NCBI GenBank assembly: GCA_036268775.1
Contig: DATATM010000011.1
Coordinates: 18,912-82,911, forward strand
Reading direction: 5' to 3'
DNA length: 64,000 bases
Source of the DNA: DASZIT01 sp036268775
GTDB lineage: Bacteria > Actinomycetota > Acidimicrobiia > Acidimicrobiales > RAAP-2
Shown here: in pieces, positions 40,667-49,797 of the stretch
Numbering within the stretch: position 1 is the first letter of the stretch
Layout of the letters: the number at the start of each line of letters is the position of its first letter
Notes under the pieces: generated by a model
The model's input: the letters and a program-made list of their open reading frames with translations, nothing else
What the model was told of the DNA's origin: nothing
Database searches by the model: none
Translations under genes and position numbers: made by a program

Positions 40667-42631
40667 GTGGCTGAACCTCAAGACCTTCCCCTCGACGCGA
40701 CCTCGGACACCACCCCGTACCAGTCGCTCTACCGCCGGTTCCGGCCCTCGACGTTCGCCGAAGTCAAGGGCCAGGACCACGTCGTCCTTGCCCTCCGCAA
40801 TGCGGTCCGGGACGGTCGGATCGCCCACGCCTATCTTTTCAGCGGCCCCCGGGGGACGGGCAAGACATCCACCGCCCGGATCCTGGCCAAGGCGCTCAAC
40901 TGCACCAATCTCCGTGACGGCGAGCCCTGCGGGGTGTGCTCCTCCTGCACCGAGATCGCCAAAGGGACCTCGCTCGACGTCCACGAGCTCGACGCCGCCT
41001 CCAACAACGGGGTCGACGCCATGCGTGACCTGGTGGCCCGGGCCGCCCTCGGAAGTCCGGGTCGGCAGAAGGTGTACATCGTCGATGAGGTCCACATGCT
41101 GTCGACGGCCGCCTCCAACGCCCTGTTGAAGACGCTGGAGGAACCGCCGCCCCACGTCATCTTCGTGCTGGCCACCACCGATCCCCAAAAGGTGCTCCCC
41201 ACCATCCGGAGCCGGACCCAGCACTACGAGTTCCGCCTGCTGGGGGCCGACACCCTGGGTGAGCTGCTCCAACAGGTGCGGCGGGACGCCCATCTGGAGG
41301 TAGGGGACGAGGCCATCGACGTGGCCGTCCGCCGGGGCCGGGGTTCCGCCCGGGACGCCCTCTCGGTCCTCGACCAGGCGGCCGCCTCCGACGTGGTGGA
41401 GGACGACCTCCCCCAGCTGGATGAAATCGTCGAAGCGCTGGCGGAGCGGGATGCCGGTCGGGCCCTGGTGGCGGTGGCCCATCTCACCTCGGCCGGGTTC
41501 GGCCCCCAACAGTTGGCCGGCGACCTCATCGATCTCCTTCGTCAGGGCTTTCTGGCCCTGGTCGCCCCGGAGTTGGCCGGAGTGGTCGACACCGAACGGG
41601 AGACCGTCGGGGCGGTCACCGAACGCCTGGGCCTCCCCGCCCTGGTGCGATCGATCGAGGTGCTGGGCCGGGCCCAGACCGAGATGCGGGAAGCCCTGGA
41701 TGCTCGGGTCAGCCTCGAAGTCGCGCTGGTCCGTCTGGCTCATCCCGAGGCCGACGAGTCGCCGGAAGCCATGCTGGTGAGGATCGAGCGTCTCGAGCGC
41801 CGGCCGGCCGACGGCGGCGGTACCTCTCCGGCTGCCCCATCGCCCCCAGTGCCGTCGGTGGCAAAGGCCGCCCCGACACCGCCACCGGCACCCACGGCAA
41901 CCACACCGACGGCAACGCCGACCGATCCGGGTGCCATGACCACCCTGACCCCGACCCCGACACCGGGCAGCACCCCGCCGTCCCGCAAGACGCTGGGAGC
42001 GGTTCGGCGGGAGTCAGCCGCGCCGGTGGCGGCTCCCGCCCCGGCGGTCGACCCGCCGGATCCCGAACCGGCCCCGGCCCCCACCCCGGCCCCCGCCGCA
42101 TCCGAGGCCGCTCCTTCCGGACAGGGGTTCCCGACCCGGGACCAACTGGTCCAGGCCTGGGGCGATCACATCCTCGGCCGGCTCCGGCCCAAGGCCAAGG
42201 CCCTCTTCCAGGCCGGTCGGTTCATCGGTTCGGAAGACGGCAAAGCGGTGTTCGGGCTGCCCAACGAAATCCACCGCCAACGCTGCGATCAGATCCGGGG
42301 GGATGTCGAGCCGGCACTCACCGAGTACTTCGGGCTGCCGGTGGCGCTGTCGCTGGTGGTGGAGAACGACGCCGGTGGATCCGGGGATGCCGCCGCCCGC
42401 GCCGGCGCCGGCAGCCCCACCGCCCCGGCGGGAGGGGGATCGGGTCGAGGGTTGCCCACCCCCCTGCCCACCCCGTCGCCGGCGTCCGCCCTCCCCGCGG
42501 CCGACGACGACGAGGACCCCGGCGACCTGGCCGGCTTCCAGGATGGGGATGCGAGCCCGTCGGTGAAGGTGGACAACTCGGCCGAGGCCCGGGTGCTCGA
42601 GGCGTTTCCCGGCGCGGAGGAAATCCTCTAG
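40667..42631 (+). CDS. dnaX: DNA polymerase III subunits gamma and tau
   Basis: 654 residues. The AAA+ clamp-loader core has Walker A in SGPRGTGKTS (about 53-62), a zinc module (CTNLRDGEPCGVCSSC) and the SRC-like region RSRTQHYEF. A Pro/Ala/Thr-rich linker (about 380-490) and a C-terminal tau-like domain follow. It loads the sliding clamp on DNA and couples polymerase to helicase. I saw no slippery A-rich tract for gamma production. The GTG start follows a TAGGCT box by 8 nt. recR begins right after its stop codon. Confidence 0.95.
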   Translation: MAEPQDLPLDATSDTTPYQSLYRRFRPSTFAEVKGQDHVVLALRNAVRDGRIAHAYLFSGPRGTGKTSTARILAKALNCTNLRDGEPCGVCSSCTEIAKGTSLDVHELDAASNNGVDAMRDLVARAALGSPGRQKVYIVDEVHMLSTAASNALLKTLEEPPPHVIFVLATTDPQKVLPTIRSRTQHYEFRLLGADTLGELLQQVRRDAHLEVGDEAIDVAVRRGRGSARDALSVLDQAAASDVVEDDLPQLDEIVEALAERDAGRALVAVAHLTSAGFGPQQLAGDLIDLLRQGFLALVAPELAGVVDTERETVGAVTERLGLPALVRSIEVLGRAQTEMREALDARVSLEVALVRLAHPEADESPEAMLVRIERLERRPADGGGTSPAAPSPPVPSVAKAAPTPPPAPTATTPTATPTDPGAMTTLTPTPTPGSTPPSRKTLGAVRRESAAPVAAPAPAVDPPDPEPAPAPTPAPAASEAAPSGQGFPTRDQLVQAWGDHILGRLRPKAKALFQAGRFIGSEDGKAVFGLPNEIHRQRCDQIRGDVEPALTEYFGLPVALSLVVENDAGGSGDAAARAGAGSPTAPAGGGSGRGLPTPLPTPSPASALPAADDDEDPGDLAGFQDGDASPSVKVDNSAEARVLEAFPGAEEIL

Positions 42632-43237
42632 ATGGGCGTCTTCTCCGGGCCACTGCAGTCGTTGATCGACGAGTTGGGGCGACTGCCGGGCATCGGGCCC
42701 AAGTCCGCCCAGCGCATCACCTTCCACCTTCTCAAGGTGGCGCCGGAGGACGCTCTCCGGCTGGCCCAGTCGATCATCGACGTGAAGGAGCGGATCACCC
42801 TCTGCACCCGGTGCTTCAACGTCGCCGAGGGTGGCCTGTGCGCCATCTGCCTCGATGACCGTCGGGACGCCACCTCGGTCTGCGTGGTGGAGGACCCCCG
42901 CGACATCGTCGCCGTCGAGAAGACTGGTGAGTTCTCCGGTCGGTATCACGTCCTCCAGGGCGCCCTCAATCCCATCGAGGGCATCGGCCCCGACCAGCTG
43001 CGGGTGCGTGAATTGCTGACCCGGCTCGAAGAGGACGGGATCGCCGAGGTCATCCTCTGCACCAACCCCAACCTGGAAGGGGAAGCCACCGCCATGTACC
43101 TGGCCCGTTTGCTCAAGCCGATGGGCCTGGTAGTGACCCGGATCGCCAGCGGGCTGCCGGTCGGAGGCGACCTCGAGTACGCCGACGAGTTGACCCTCGG
43201 CCGGGCCCTCGAGGGGCGTCGGGTCATCGATGCGTAG
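42632..43237 (+). CDS. recR: Recombination mediator protein RecR
   Basis: 201 residues: an N-terminal helix-hairpin-helix (LPGIGPKSAQRITFHLL), a C4 zinc finger (CTRCFNVAEGGLCAIC, about 58-73) and a Toprim domain (VCVVEDPRDIVAVEKTGEF). With RecF/RecO it helps RecA load at gaps. It starts directly after the dnaX stop (ATG 42632), the usual arrangement. Confidence 0.96.
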   Translation: MGVFSGPLQSLIDELGRLPGIGPKSAQRITFHLLKVAPEDALRLAQSIIDVKERITLCTRCFNVAEGGLCAICLDDRRDATSVCVVEDPRDIVAVEKTGEFSGRYHVLQGALNPIEGIGPDQLRVRELLTRLEEDGIAEVILCTNPNLEGEATAMYLARLLKPMGLVVTRIASGLPVGGDLEYADELTLGRALEGRRVIDA

Positions 43238-43276
43238 CGCCGGTCTTTGGCGAGGCCGGTCGGCCGGCATCAGCCG

Positions 43277-43855
43277 ATGACCGAACCGTCGAGCCCGACC
43301 CGATATCTCTGGGTACTCCGCCACGGGAAGGCGGCCCACGGCGCCCCGGCCGGTGGAGGCGACAAGGAGCGGCCGCTCACGGCGCGGGGGAGACGGGACG
43401 CCACCGCCTTCGGTCAGCGGCTGGCGGCGGGGGTCGGTGTCTTCGGACTCGACGACGTGCCGCTGCCGGCGGTGGCCCTCTGCTCGTCGGCGGTCCGGAC
43501 CCGGCAAACGGCCGACCTGGTGTTGGCGGCCATGGGTGGGGACATCCCCCTCGAACCGCTGCACTCCCTCTACGGCGCCAACCCCGACACCGTGCTCGGC
43601 TACGTCGGGGAGCTCGACGACCGCTTCACCAGCGCCCTCCTGGTCGGCCACAATCCCACCTTGTACGAACTGGCCTTCCAGCTCCTGACTCCGGCCTGGG
43701 ATGACGACGGGCACGAAGCCGGCGACCGGGCGGTCCTCCGCAACCACGGCTTCTCCACCTGCTCGCTGGCGGTGATCCGCCTCCCGGTGGGTGGCTGGGC
43801 GGAGGTCGGGGAGGACGGCGGATCATTGGCCGGGGTGTTCAGCCCGCCCTATTGA
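43277..43855 (+). CDS. Histidine phosphatase family protein (SixA-like)
   Basis: 192 residues with the phosphohistidine phosphatase motif LRHGKA (R15, H16) and a second catalytic His in LVGHNP. SixA-type enzymes remove phosphate from histidine on signalling proteins; other members act on small phosphoesters, so the substrate is open. The GAGGGDKERPLTARGRRDA segment is typical of SixA. ATG 43277 is preferred over upstream in-frame codons because homology starts at RYLWVLRHGK. A hairpin follows the stop. Confidence 0.85.
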   Translation: MTEPSSPTRYLWVLRHGKAAHGAPAGGGDKERPLTARGRRDATAFGQRLAAGVGVFGLDDVPLPAVALCSSAVRTRQTADLVLAAMGGDIPLEPLHSLYGANPDTVLGYVGELDDRFTSALLVGHNPTLYELAFQLLTPAWDDDGHEAGDRAVLRNHGFSTCSLAVIRLPVGGWAEVGEDGGSLAGVFSPPY

Positions 43856-43860
43856 GGTAA

Positions 43861-43886
43861 CCCGGTGATCCCAGGGATCAGCCGGG
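43861..43886. terminator. Bidirectional hairpin terminator between convergent genes
   Basis: CCCGG-TGATC pairs with GATCA-CCGGG (one bulged G) around a 5-nt loop, immediately after the histidine phosphatase stop at 43855. It overlaps the stop codon of the convergent methyltransferase gene (43878). A GC-rich hairpin between convergent ends is a likely two-way terminator. Confidence 0.6.
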
Positions 43887-45857
43887 GGGGCGCCGGAGGA
43901 GTTGGGCCAGGGCCCGGAGGGGACGGGTCATCTTCCAACTCGAGGATGCCTTGATCCTGACGAACTCGGCGGCGTGAGCGTCCCGATCGATCCGGGTGTG
44001 AGTCAGGTCGGTCTGGGAGGCGGCCAGCTGGGCCAGCAGGGTCGACACCTGCTGGGCGTGGCTTTCGACCGCGGTCTGGTGGGCACTCACCAGCGAGTCG
44101 TGGCTGTCGACCAGGGTCCCGTAGGCAGCACCCATCCGGCTCAACTCGGCCTCCAAGGCCACCCGGGCGCCGACCCCCGGGTTGTACTGGGAGCTCAACG
44201 CCAGCGGCAGGCGCAACTCGTCCCACAGCACCGCTTCCTGCAGGGCCACCGCCTCCGCCCGGCTGTCCGGCTCCGGCGTGTGCAGGGACACCTCGGCCTG
44301 GAAGGCCGCCTCCCCGGCCACCGCGTCGGCGATCCAGCTGCCGTCGGCCGGCAGTCCGATCAGGGTCCCGATGTACCTGACCACCTCCTCGACGGTGAAG
44401 GCTCCCCATCGGCTCGGCTTGGTCATCCGGGACAACCGCTGCCCGGTGACCAGTGCCCCCCGGGCCACCACCGCCTCCCGGGCGATGCCCATCTGGACGA
44501 ACTTGGAATCGATGACCCGCACCACGCCGTCGGGGAGGGCCACCAGGTTGTGCGGCAACAGGTCGACCGGGGTTGGCTGTCCCTCCTCGAACTCCCGGGT
44601 CAGGAGGTCGGTCCAGCGGCCCAGCCAGTCGATCAACTCCTTGTCGGTGGCCCGGCTGAGGAGGACCAGGAAATCCGTCCCCGCCATCCACGGGGTGCGC
44701 CCCAGCCGGAGCTGGACCCGGGTGTCCGGTCGCCCGTCTCCGTCGCCCATAGATCCCCGGCCGGCATGGGGCAGCGCCCGTCGTTCGAACGCGATGGCGC
44801 CTTCCTCGTCGACCACCCGGGTCTCGGAGGCGTAGCCGGCTCGGCGGGCGGTGGAGTAGTAGGCCGCCAGCAGCTCTTCGGGCCACAGGGTGCTGGGTGG
44901 TTGGCGGGACGCCAGGATCACGAAGGAGTTGGCCGTCTCGGTGCCCAGGCCGGCCTCGATCATCGTCCGCCACACCGCGCCCTCGTTGGCCACCCGTTCG
45001 ACTTCCCCGCCCCAGTCGGGGCTCGGGAAGTGGGGGATCCGGTAGGCCAGCGACGGGTCGGTCCCCAACAGCTCGTCGGACATCACCATCCGGGTGAGCT
45101 TGTAGTCGGGGAAGGCCCCGAACACCCGGGGGGTGAGGGCGGTCTCCCGGATCAGGGCATCGAGCTCGCTCCGGGAGAAGGTGCGGGCCAGCGATCCGTT
45201 GGGGTAGCCCTCCAGCGAATCGAAGGGACGGTTGGAGTGGTCCTCGGGGGCCCCGGAGAGGTACTTGACCCCGATCCGGTTCTCGATCGCCACCAGCAGG
45301 GCGCCGTCCTCGGCCAACAGCGAAGCGGCCCGGCGGAGGAACTGTCGGTAGGGGGCGAGGTCGGAAGAGCCCGACCCCACATACTCGAGCACCCCCACCA
45401 ACACGATGATGTCGTAGACGTTGCCGTCGGGAATGTCGAACAGATCTCCGACGAATACCTCCACCCCGGGGAGGTCCCGGGTCCGGGCCCGGGCGACTCG
45501 AGCCCGGGCCGACACCGGTTCGACCGCGTCGACCAGGTCGCACATCTCCCCCAGGTACCGGGTGATCGCCCCGCACTCCGCCCCGATCTCCAGCACTTTG
45601 AATCCGGGCCGCCAGCGCATCGGCCGCAGGACGTTGGCCCGATCGTGGCTCAGGTGGTAGCGCTCCGGCCAGGTCTGGGCACTGCCGGCCAGCTCGTCGC
45701 TGGTCGAGCTCAGATCGGCGGCGGCCTCCACGATGTCCAGCAGCCGTTGCTCGGTCCCGTCCAGCGGGAGCAACGGGGGAGCCGACAGGACCCGGCAGCC
45801 ACCCTCGTCGATCGGGGAACCGAGATCCCGCAACGGAGTGGTGGAGAGTTCGCCCAT
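43878..45857 (-). CDS. SAM-dependent methyltransferase with C-terminal coiled coil, surface-polysaccharide type
   Basis: 659 residues. A class I methyltransferase domain (about 75-240) has SAM motif I in VLEIGAECGAITRYL and a post-I acidic segment VDAVEPV. A long middle region (about 250-560) with DLLPHNLVALPDGVVRVIDSK follows; this looks like a degenerate kinase-like phosphotransfer fold, but no catalytic set is certain. The C terminus is a helical coiled coil (VSTLLAQLAASQTDL) ending in SSSWKMTRPLRAL, a tail common in cell-surface glycosyltransferases and methyltransferases of polysaccharide clusters. It probably modifies a wall or capsule glycan. ATG 45857 begins the conserved part. Confidence 0.75.
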   Translation of the reverse strand: MGELSTTPLRDLGSPIDEGGCRVLSAPPLLPLDGTEQRLLDIVEAAADLSSTSDELAGSAQTWPERYHLSHDRANVLRPMRWRPGFKVLEIGAECGAITRYLGEMCDLVDAVEPVSARARVARARTRDLPGVEVFVGDLFDIPDGNVYDIIVLVGVLEYVGSGSSDLAPYRQFLRRAASLLAEDGALLVAIENRIGVKYLSGAPEDHSNRPFDSLEGYPNGSLARTFSRSELDALIRETALTPRVFGAFPDYKLTRMVMSDELLGTDPSLAYRIPHFPSPDWGGEVERVANEGAVWRTMIEAGLGTETANSFVILASRQPPSTLWPEELLAAYYSTARRAGYASETRVVDEEGAIAFERRALPHAGRGSMGDGDGRPDTRVQLRLGRTPWMAGTDFLVLLSRATDKELIDWLGRWTDLLTREFEEGQPTPVDLLPHNLVALPDGVVRVIDSKFVQMGIAREAVVARGALVTGQRLSRMTKPSRWGAFTVEEVVRYIGTLIGLPADGSWIADAVAGEAAFQAEVSLHTPEPDSRAEAVALQEAVLWDELRLPLALSSQYNPGVGARVALEAELSRMGAAYGTLVDSHDSLVSAHQTAVESHAQQVSTLLAQLAASQTDLTHTRIDRDAHAAEFVRIKASSSWKMTRPLRALAQLLRRPPG

Positions 45858-45964
45858 TGCTGAAGTCAACTCCCCTGTTCTGTGAGAAGGCCGAGCCAAC
45901 CTCGGGACGGTGGGTTCACCTCCGCCCCGAAGGTCGATGTCGGCGACCAACAGGCCGTCGCCGG

Positions 45965-47146
45965 TTACAGCGTCCGGAGCACCGCGGCGTCGCCCTGGCC
46001 ACCACCACCGCACAGACTGACCGCCGCCGTCCCTCCACCCCGGCGCTTGAGCTCGAGGAGGGAGGTGAGCGCCAGCCGGGTGCCGGACATCCCCACCGGG
46101 TGCCCGAGGGCGATGGCCCCGCCGTTCACGTTGAGCTTCTCCTCGGGGATGCCGAGGTCGTCGGCCGACGCCAGGCCCACTGCCGCGAACGCCTCATTGA
46201 TCTCGAAGACGTCGACGTCGCCGAGGGCCACCTTGGCCTTGTCCAGCGCCACCGACATGGCGTGGGACGGCTGGTGGAGCAGCGACGGATCCGGGCCAGC
46301 GACCTGGCCGTAGCCGATCAGCTCGCCCAGCGGCGACAGGCCCAGCTCCTTGGCCTTGGCCTTGGACATCACGATGACGGCGGCGCCACCGTCGGAGATC
46401 TGGGAGGCGTTGCCGGCGGTGATGGTGCCGTTCTTGTCGAAGGCGGGCCGGAGCTTGGCCAGCGACTCGGCGGTCGTCTCCGGCCGGACCCCCTCGTCGG
46501 TGTCGACCACGATCGGGTCGCCCTTCCGCTGGGGAACGCTGACCGCCACGATCTCCTCGGCGAACTTGCCGTCCTTGATGGCGGCGGCCGCCCGCTCATG
46601 GGACAGGGCGCTGAAAGCGTCCTGGCGCTCGCGGGAAACCCCGTCGGCCCCGTTGTAGACCTCGGTGCTGAGCCCCATGGCCCGCTGGTCGAAGGCGCAG
46701 AACAACCCGTCGTACATCATCGAGTCGACCAGGGTGCCGTCCCCGATCCGGTAGCCGGCCCGGGCCCCGGGGAGCAGGTAGGGCGCCTGGGTCATCGACT
46801 CCATCCCCCCGGCCACCACGATGTCGGCCTCACCGGCGTTGATCATCAGGTCGGCCAGGTAGATGGCGTTCAGCCCGGAGAGGCAGACCTTGTTCACGGT
46901 GGTGGCGGCCACGCTCATCGGGATGCCGGCTTTGGCGGCGGCCTGGCGGGCGGTGATCTGCCCGGCACCGGCCTGGATCACCTGACCCATGAAGACGTAG
47001 TCGACCTGCTCGGGCTTGATCCCGGCCCGCTCCAGGGCGGCGGCGATGGCGAAGCCGCCCAACTCGGTAGCGGCGAAGCCCCCCAACGAGCCCGACAATT
47101 TGCCGATCGGGGTACGGGCACCAGCGACGATGACGGAACCGGACAT
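45965..47146 (-). CDS. Acetyl-CoA acetyltransferase (thiolase)
   Basis: 393 residues, full-length thiolase. The nucleophile is C88 in VNKVCLSGLN, the His is in ALGHPVGMSGTR and the second Cys in SLCGGGGQGDA near the C terminus. It condenses two acetyl-CoA to acetoacetyl-CoA or cleaves 3-ketoacyl-CoA. ATG 47146 has a GGAGGTCAGA ribosome site. It is divergent from ccr, and with the dehydrogenase at 60501 it would supply acetoacetyl- and hydroxybutyryl-CoA for the ethylmalonyl-CoA route. Confidence 0.93.
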   Translation of the reverse strand: MSGSVIVAGARTPIGKLSGSLGGFAATELGGFAIAAALERAGIKPEQVDYVFMGQVIQAGAGQITARQAAAKAGIPMSVAATTVNKVCLSGLNAIYLADLMINAGEADIVVAGGMESMTQAPYLLPGARAGYRIGDGTLVDSMMYDGLFCAFDQRAMGLSTEVYNGADGVSRERQDAFSALSHERAAAAIKDGKFAEEIVAVSVPQRKGDPIVVDTDEGVRPETTAESLAKLRPAFDKNGTITAGNASQISDGGAAVIVMSKAKAKELGLSPLGELIGYGQVAGPDPSLLHQPSHAMSVALDKAKVALGDVDVFEINEAFAAVGLASADDLGIPEEKLNVNGGAIALGHPVGMSGTRLALTSLLELKRRGGGTAAVSLCGGGGQGDAAVLRTL

Positions 47147-47335
47147 TCTGACCTCCGGGGCCTGGCGGCCCGATTAGGCGGCGACCCCCCTGGGGCCGAG
47201 TTCGCCAACAGACTAATCGGCAGTACCGGCCCACCGGAACTCGAAGCCGGATCGGACCTGGCCAGGGCCCCGGGCCCGGTGGCCACCCCTGCGGGCCCCG
47301 GGTGACCGAGCGGTAATCGGGGGCGTCAGGCGGGC

Positions 47336-47341
47336 TATCCT
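47336..47341 (+). promoter_or_regulatory. -10-like element for leaderless ccr
   Basis: TATCCT ends 8 nt before the ATG at 47350, with no ribosome site. Transcription should begin at or just before the start codon. No -35 box is obvious. Confidence 0.45.
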
Positions 47342-47349
47342 CGCATCCC

Positions 47350-48690
47350 ATGCAGGAGTTCCTTTCAGCCATCCAATCGGGAGCCAGCGGAGACGAAATC
47401 GCCGCCATCCCCATTCCCGACACCTACCGAGCCTCCTTCGTGTCCCGGGACGAAGTGGACATGTTCGACGGGCTGGAGTCCGAGGACAAGGACCCCCGGA
47501 AGTCCCTCCACATCGGGGAGGTGGCCACCCCGGAGCTGGCCCCCGACGAGGCCTACATCGCGGTGATGGCCAGCTCCATCAACTTCAACACAGTGTGGAC
47601 GTCGATCTTCGAGCCGCTGCCGACCTTCGGCTTCCTCGACCGGTTGGGCAAGGAGAGCGCCTGGGGTGCCCGCCATGCCCTCCCGTACCATGTGGTCGGA
47701 TCCGACGCCGCCGCGGTGGTGCTGCGGACCGGCTCGGCCGTCCGCAACTGGAAGCCGGGCGACCGGGTCACCGTGCATTGCAACTACGTCGACGACCAGA
47801 GCCCCAGCGCCCACGACGACTCGATGCTGGCCGACAACCAGCGGATCTGGGGCTTCGAGACCAACTTCGGCGGCTTGGCCGACCTGGCCGTGGTCAAGGC
47901 CAACCAGCTGATGCCGAAGCCTCGGCACCTGAGTTGGGAGGAAGCCGCGGTCAATGCCCTCTGCAACTCCACCTCCTACCGGATGCTGGTGTCGAAGAAC
48001 GGGGCTTCGATGCAGCAAGGCGACAAGGTGCTGGTCTGGGGCGCCTCCGGTGGGTTGGGGGCCTACGCCGTCCAGTACGTGCTCAACGGCGGCGGCACCC
48101 CGGTCGGGGTGGTGTCGTCTCCCGGAAAGGTCGAGCTCCTCCACGACCTCGGGGTCGAGGCGGTCATCGACCGTAAGGCCGCCGCCTACAAGTTCTGGAA
48201 GGACGAGCACACCCAGGACGAATCCGAGTGGCGACGGCTGGGCAAGGACATCCGCGGGCTGGTGGGCGAGGACGTCGACATCGTGTTCGAGCACCCCGGT
48301 CGCCAGACCATGGGCGCCTCGGTGTTCGCCGCCAAGCGGGGCGGGATCATCATGACCTGCGCGGCGACGTCGGGCTACATGATCGAGTACGACAACCGCC
48401 ACTTGTGGATGAAGCTGAAGACCATCAAGGGGTCCCACTTCGCCAACTACCGGGAGGCGTGGGACGCCAACCAGTTGATTTGCGAGGGGAAGATCCTGCC
48501 GGCGCTGTCGGCCGTCCACACTCTCGACCATGTCGGCGACGCCGCCTACCAGGTCCATCACAACCTCCACGAGGGGAAGATCGGGGTGCTCTGCCTGGCC
48601 CCGGAGGAGGGTCTGGGGATCGACGACCCCGAGCTGCGGGCCGAAGTCGGCGAGGATCGGATCACCCTGTTCCGGCGGCACGGCGCATGA
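47350..48690 (+). CDS. ccr: Crotonyl-CoA carboxylase/reductase
   Basis: 446 residues, in the MDR family but with the features of Ccr: NFNTVWTSIFEPLPTF near the N terminus, FGGLADLAVVKANQLMPKP, NADPH motif WGASGGLGAYAVQ and the GVVSSPGKVELLHDLG turn. Ccr reductively carboxylates crotonyl-CoA to ethylmalonyl-CoA, the key step of the ethylmalonyl-CoA pathway that assimilates acetyl-CoA without isocitrate lyase, and a source of extender units for polyketides. The epimerase gene starts inside its stop codon. A leaderless promoter box precedes it. Confidence 0.95.
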   Translation: MQEFLSAIQSGASGDEIAAIPIPDTYRASFVSRDEVDMFDGLESEDKDPRKSLHIGEVATPELAPDEAYIAVMASSINFNTVWTSIFEPLPTFGFLDRLGKESAWGARHALPYHVVGSDAAAVVLRTGSAVRNWKPGDRVTVHCNYVDDQSPSAHDDSMLADNQRIWGFETNFGGLADLAVVKANQLMPKPRHLSWEEAAVNALCNSTSYRMLVSKNGASMQQGDKVLVWGASGGLGAYAVQYVLNGGGTPVGVVSSPGKVELLHDLGVEAVIDRKAAAYKFWKDEHTQDESEWRRLGKDIRGLVGEDVDIVFEHPGRQTMGASVFAAKRGGIIMTCAATSGYMIEYDNRHLWMKLKTIKGSHFANYREAWDANQLICEGKILPALSAVHTLDHVGDAAYQVHHNLHEGKIGVLCLAPEEGLGIDDPELRAEVGEDRITLFRRHGA

Positions 48691-49097
48691 CCGAGCCACT
48701 GCTCACCGAGATCGACCACGTGGCCATCGCCGTCCAGGATCTGGAGGCGGCCATCGCCTATTACGCCGAGACCTTCGGGGCCACCGTGGCCCACCGAGAG
48801 CGGATCGACTCCGACGGGGTGGAAGAGGCGCTGTTGAAGGTGGCCGACAGCTACATCCAGCTCCTGACCCCGACCTCGGAGACCTCGCCGGTCGCCAAGT
48901 ACCTGGAAAAGAAGGGGGAGGGACTCCATCACGTCGGCTACCGGGTGGACGACTGTGCTGTCGCCCTCCAGTCGGTGAAGGATCACGGCGGTCAGGTCAT
49001 CGACGAGCAACCCCGTCCCGGCTCGAGAGGGACGACGGTCGCCTTCGTCCACCCGAAGGGCGCCTTCGGCACCCTCATCGAGCTGGTCCAGGAGTAA
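48687..49097 (+). CDS. Methylmalonyl-CoA (ethylmalonyl-CoA) epimerase
   Basis: 136 residues, one VOC-type domain. Metal ligands appear as H11 in IDHVAIAV, a His in GLHHVGYRV (H81/H82) and E132 in TLIELV. The enzyme interconverts (2R) and (2S) forms of methylmalonyl-CoA and, in this pathway, ethylmalonyl-CoA. ATG 48687 overlaps the ccr TGA (ATGA), so the two are co-translated, matching its role after Ccr. Confidence 0.92.
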   Translation: MTEPLLTEIDHVAIAVQDLEAAIAYYAETFGATVAHRERIDSDGVEEALLKVADSYIQLLTPTSETSPVAKYLEKKGEGLHHVGYRVDDCAVALQSVKDHGGQVIDEQPRPGSRGTTVAFVHPKGAFGTLIELVQE

Positions 49098-49132
49098 GCG
49101 ACGCCGGCTTGAGCCCACCGGCGGGCGCAGCC

Positions 49133-49783
49133 CTAGCGAGCGAAGGGCTGGCAGATCTGGCAGGGCGTGAGGTTGGGGTCCTCGAGGTTGGCAGGTCGGA
49201 GGTCGGGGTTGTCGGCCACCACCGGGCAGGTCGGGAGATGGGCCATGGAGCCGTGACGGGTGGCCACCAGGACCGGGGAAAAGCCGGATGAGGCCACCGG
49301 CGTCACCCCCGATGGCGACGGCGTTGCCACCGCGGCCGGGGCCGGCATCCCCGACGCCGCCAGCGGCCCCAGTTGGGCGAGTTGGGCGGAGATCCGCTCG
49401 AGGGTCTCCAGGGTCTGGCGGTCCTGGGTCTGGGTGGTGTGGAACAGCTGGACCATCCGGGTGAGAAAGTAGCCGAAGTAGCAGAAGCCGCCGAAGACGA
49501 CCAGAGCCAGGCCGAGCAGGCCGCCGCTGATGAGGTAGTCGAGCTGGGCGTAGGTGCGGAAGGTGTGAGCCGCGCCGTACCACCCGACGATGATGACCAG
49601 GATTCCGGCCGGCATCGCCACCCCTCCGAGGATGAGCAGAACCTGCTCGAGTTTGATGGCTTGGGTCCGGACCCGGATGCGGGCGATGGCGTTGGTCAAG
49701 GCCGCCTGGCGGCTGGAGACATGGTCGGAGGACACCTCGGCGCCGGCCGCCGGGAATTGCCCCTGTCGAATGGTGGTGGCCAT
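49133..49783 (-). CDS. Membrane protein with two helices and a C-terminal Cys/His motif, unknown
   Basis: 216 residues. Two membrane helices (about 62-85 and 98-120) are followed by a coiled-coil-like stretch (TQDRQTLETLERISAQLAQL), a Pro/Ala-rich linker and a C-terminal module HGSMAHLPTCPVVADN...NLTPCQICQ. Its Cys/His spacing looks like a small metal-binding finger. I do not recognise the whole protein. It is the last gene of the ABC operon, starting 14 nt after the secreted protein, with ATG 49783 preceded by AAGGAACG. Confidence 0.75.
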   Translation of the reverse strand: MATTIRQGQFPAAGAEVSSDHVSSRQAALTNAIARIRVRTQAIKLEQVLLILGGVAMPAGILVIIVGWYGAAHTFRTYAQLDYLISGGLLGLALVVFGGFCYFGYFLTRMVQLFHTTQTQDRQTLETLERISAQLAQLGPLAASGMPAPAAVATPSPSGVTPVASSGFSPVLVATRHGSMAHLPTCPVVADNPDLRPANLEDPNLTPCQICQPFAR

Positions 49784-49797
49784 AGCTGAACGTTCCT

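Noticed and set aside
40667..42631. Programmed frameshift in dnaX producing gamma
   Set aside because: No A-rich slippery heptamer or clear stimulatory element was found in this GC-rich gene.
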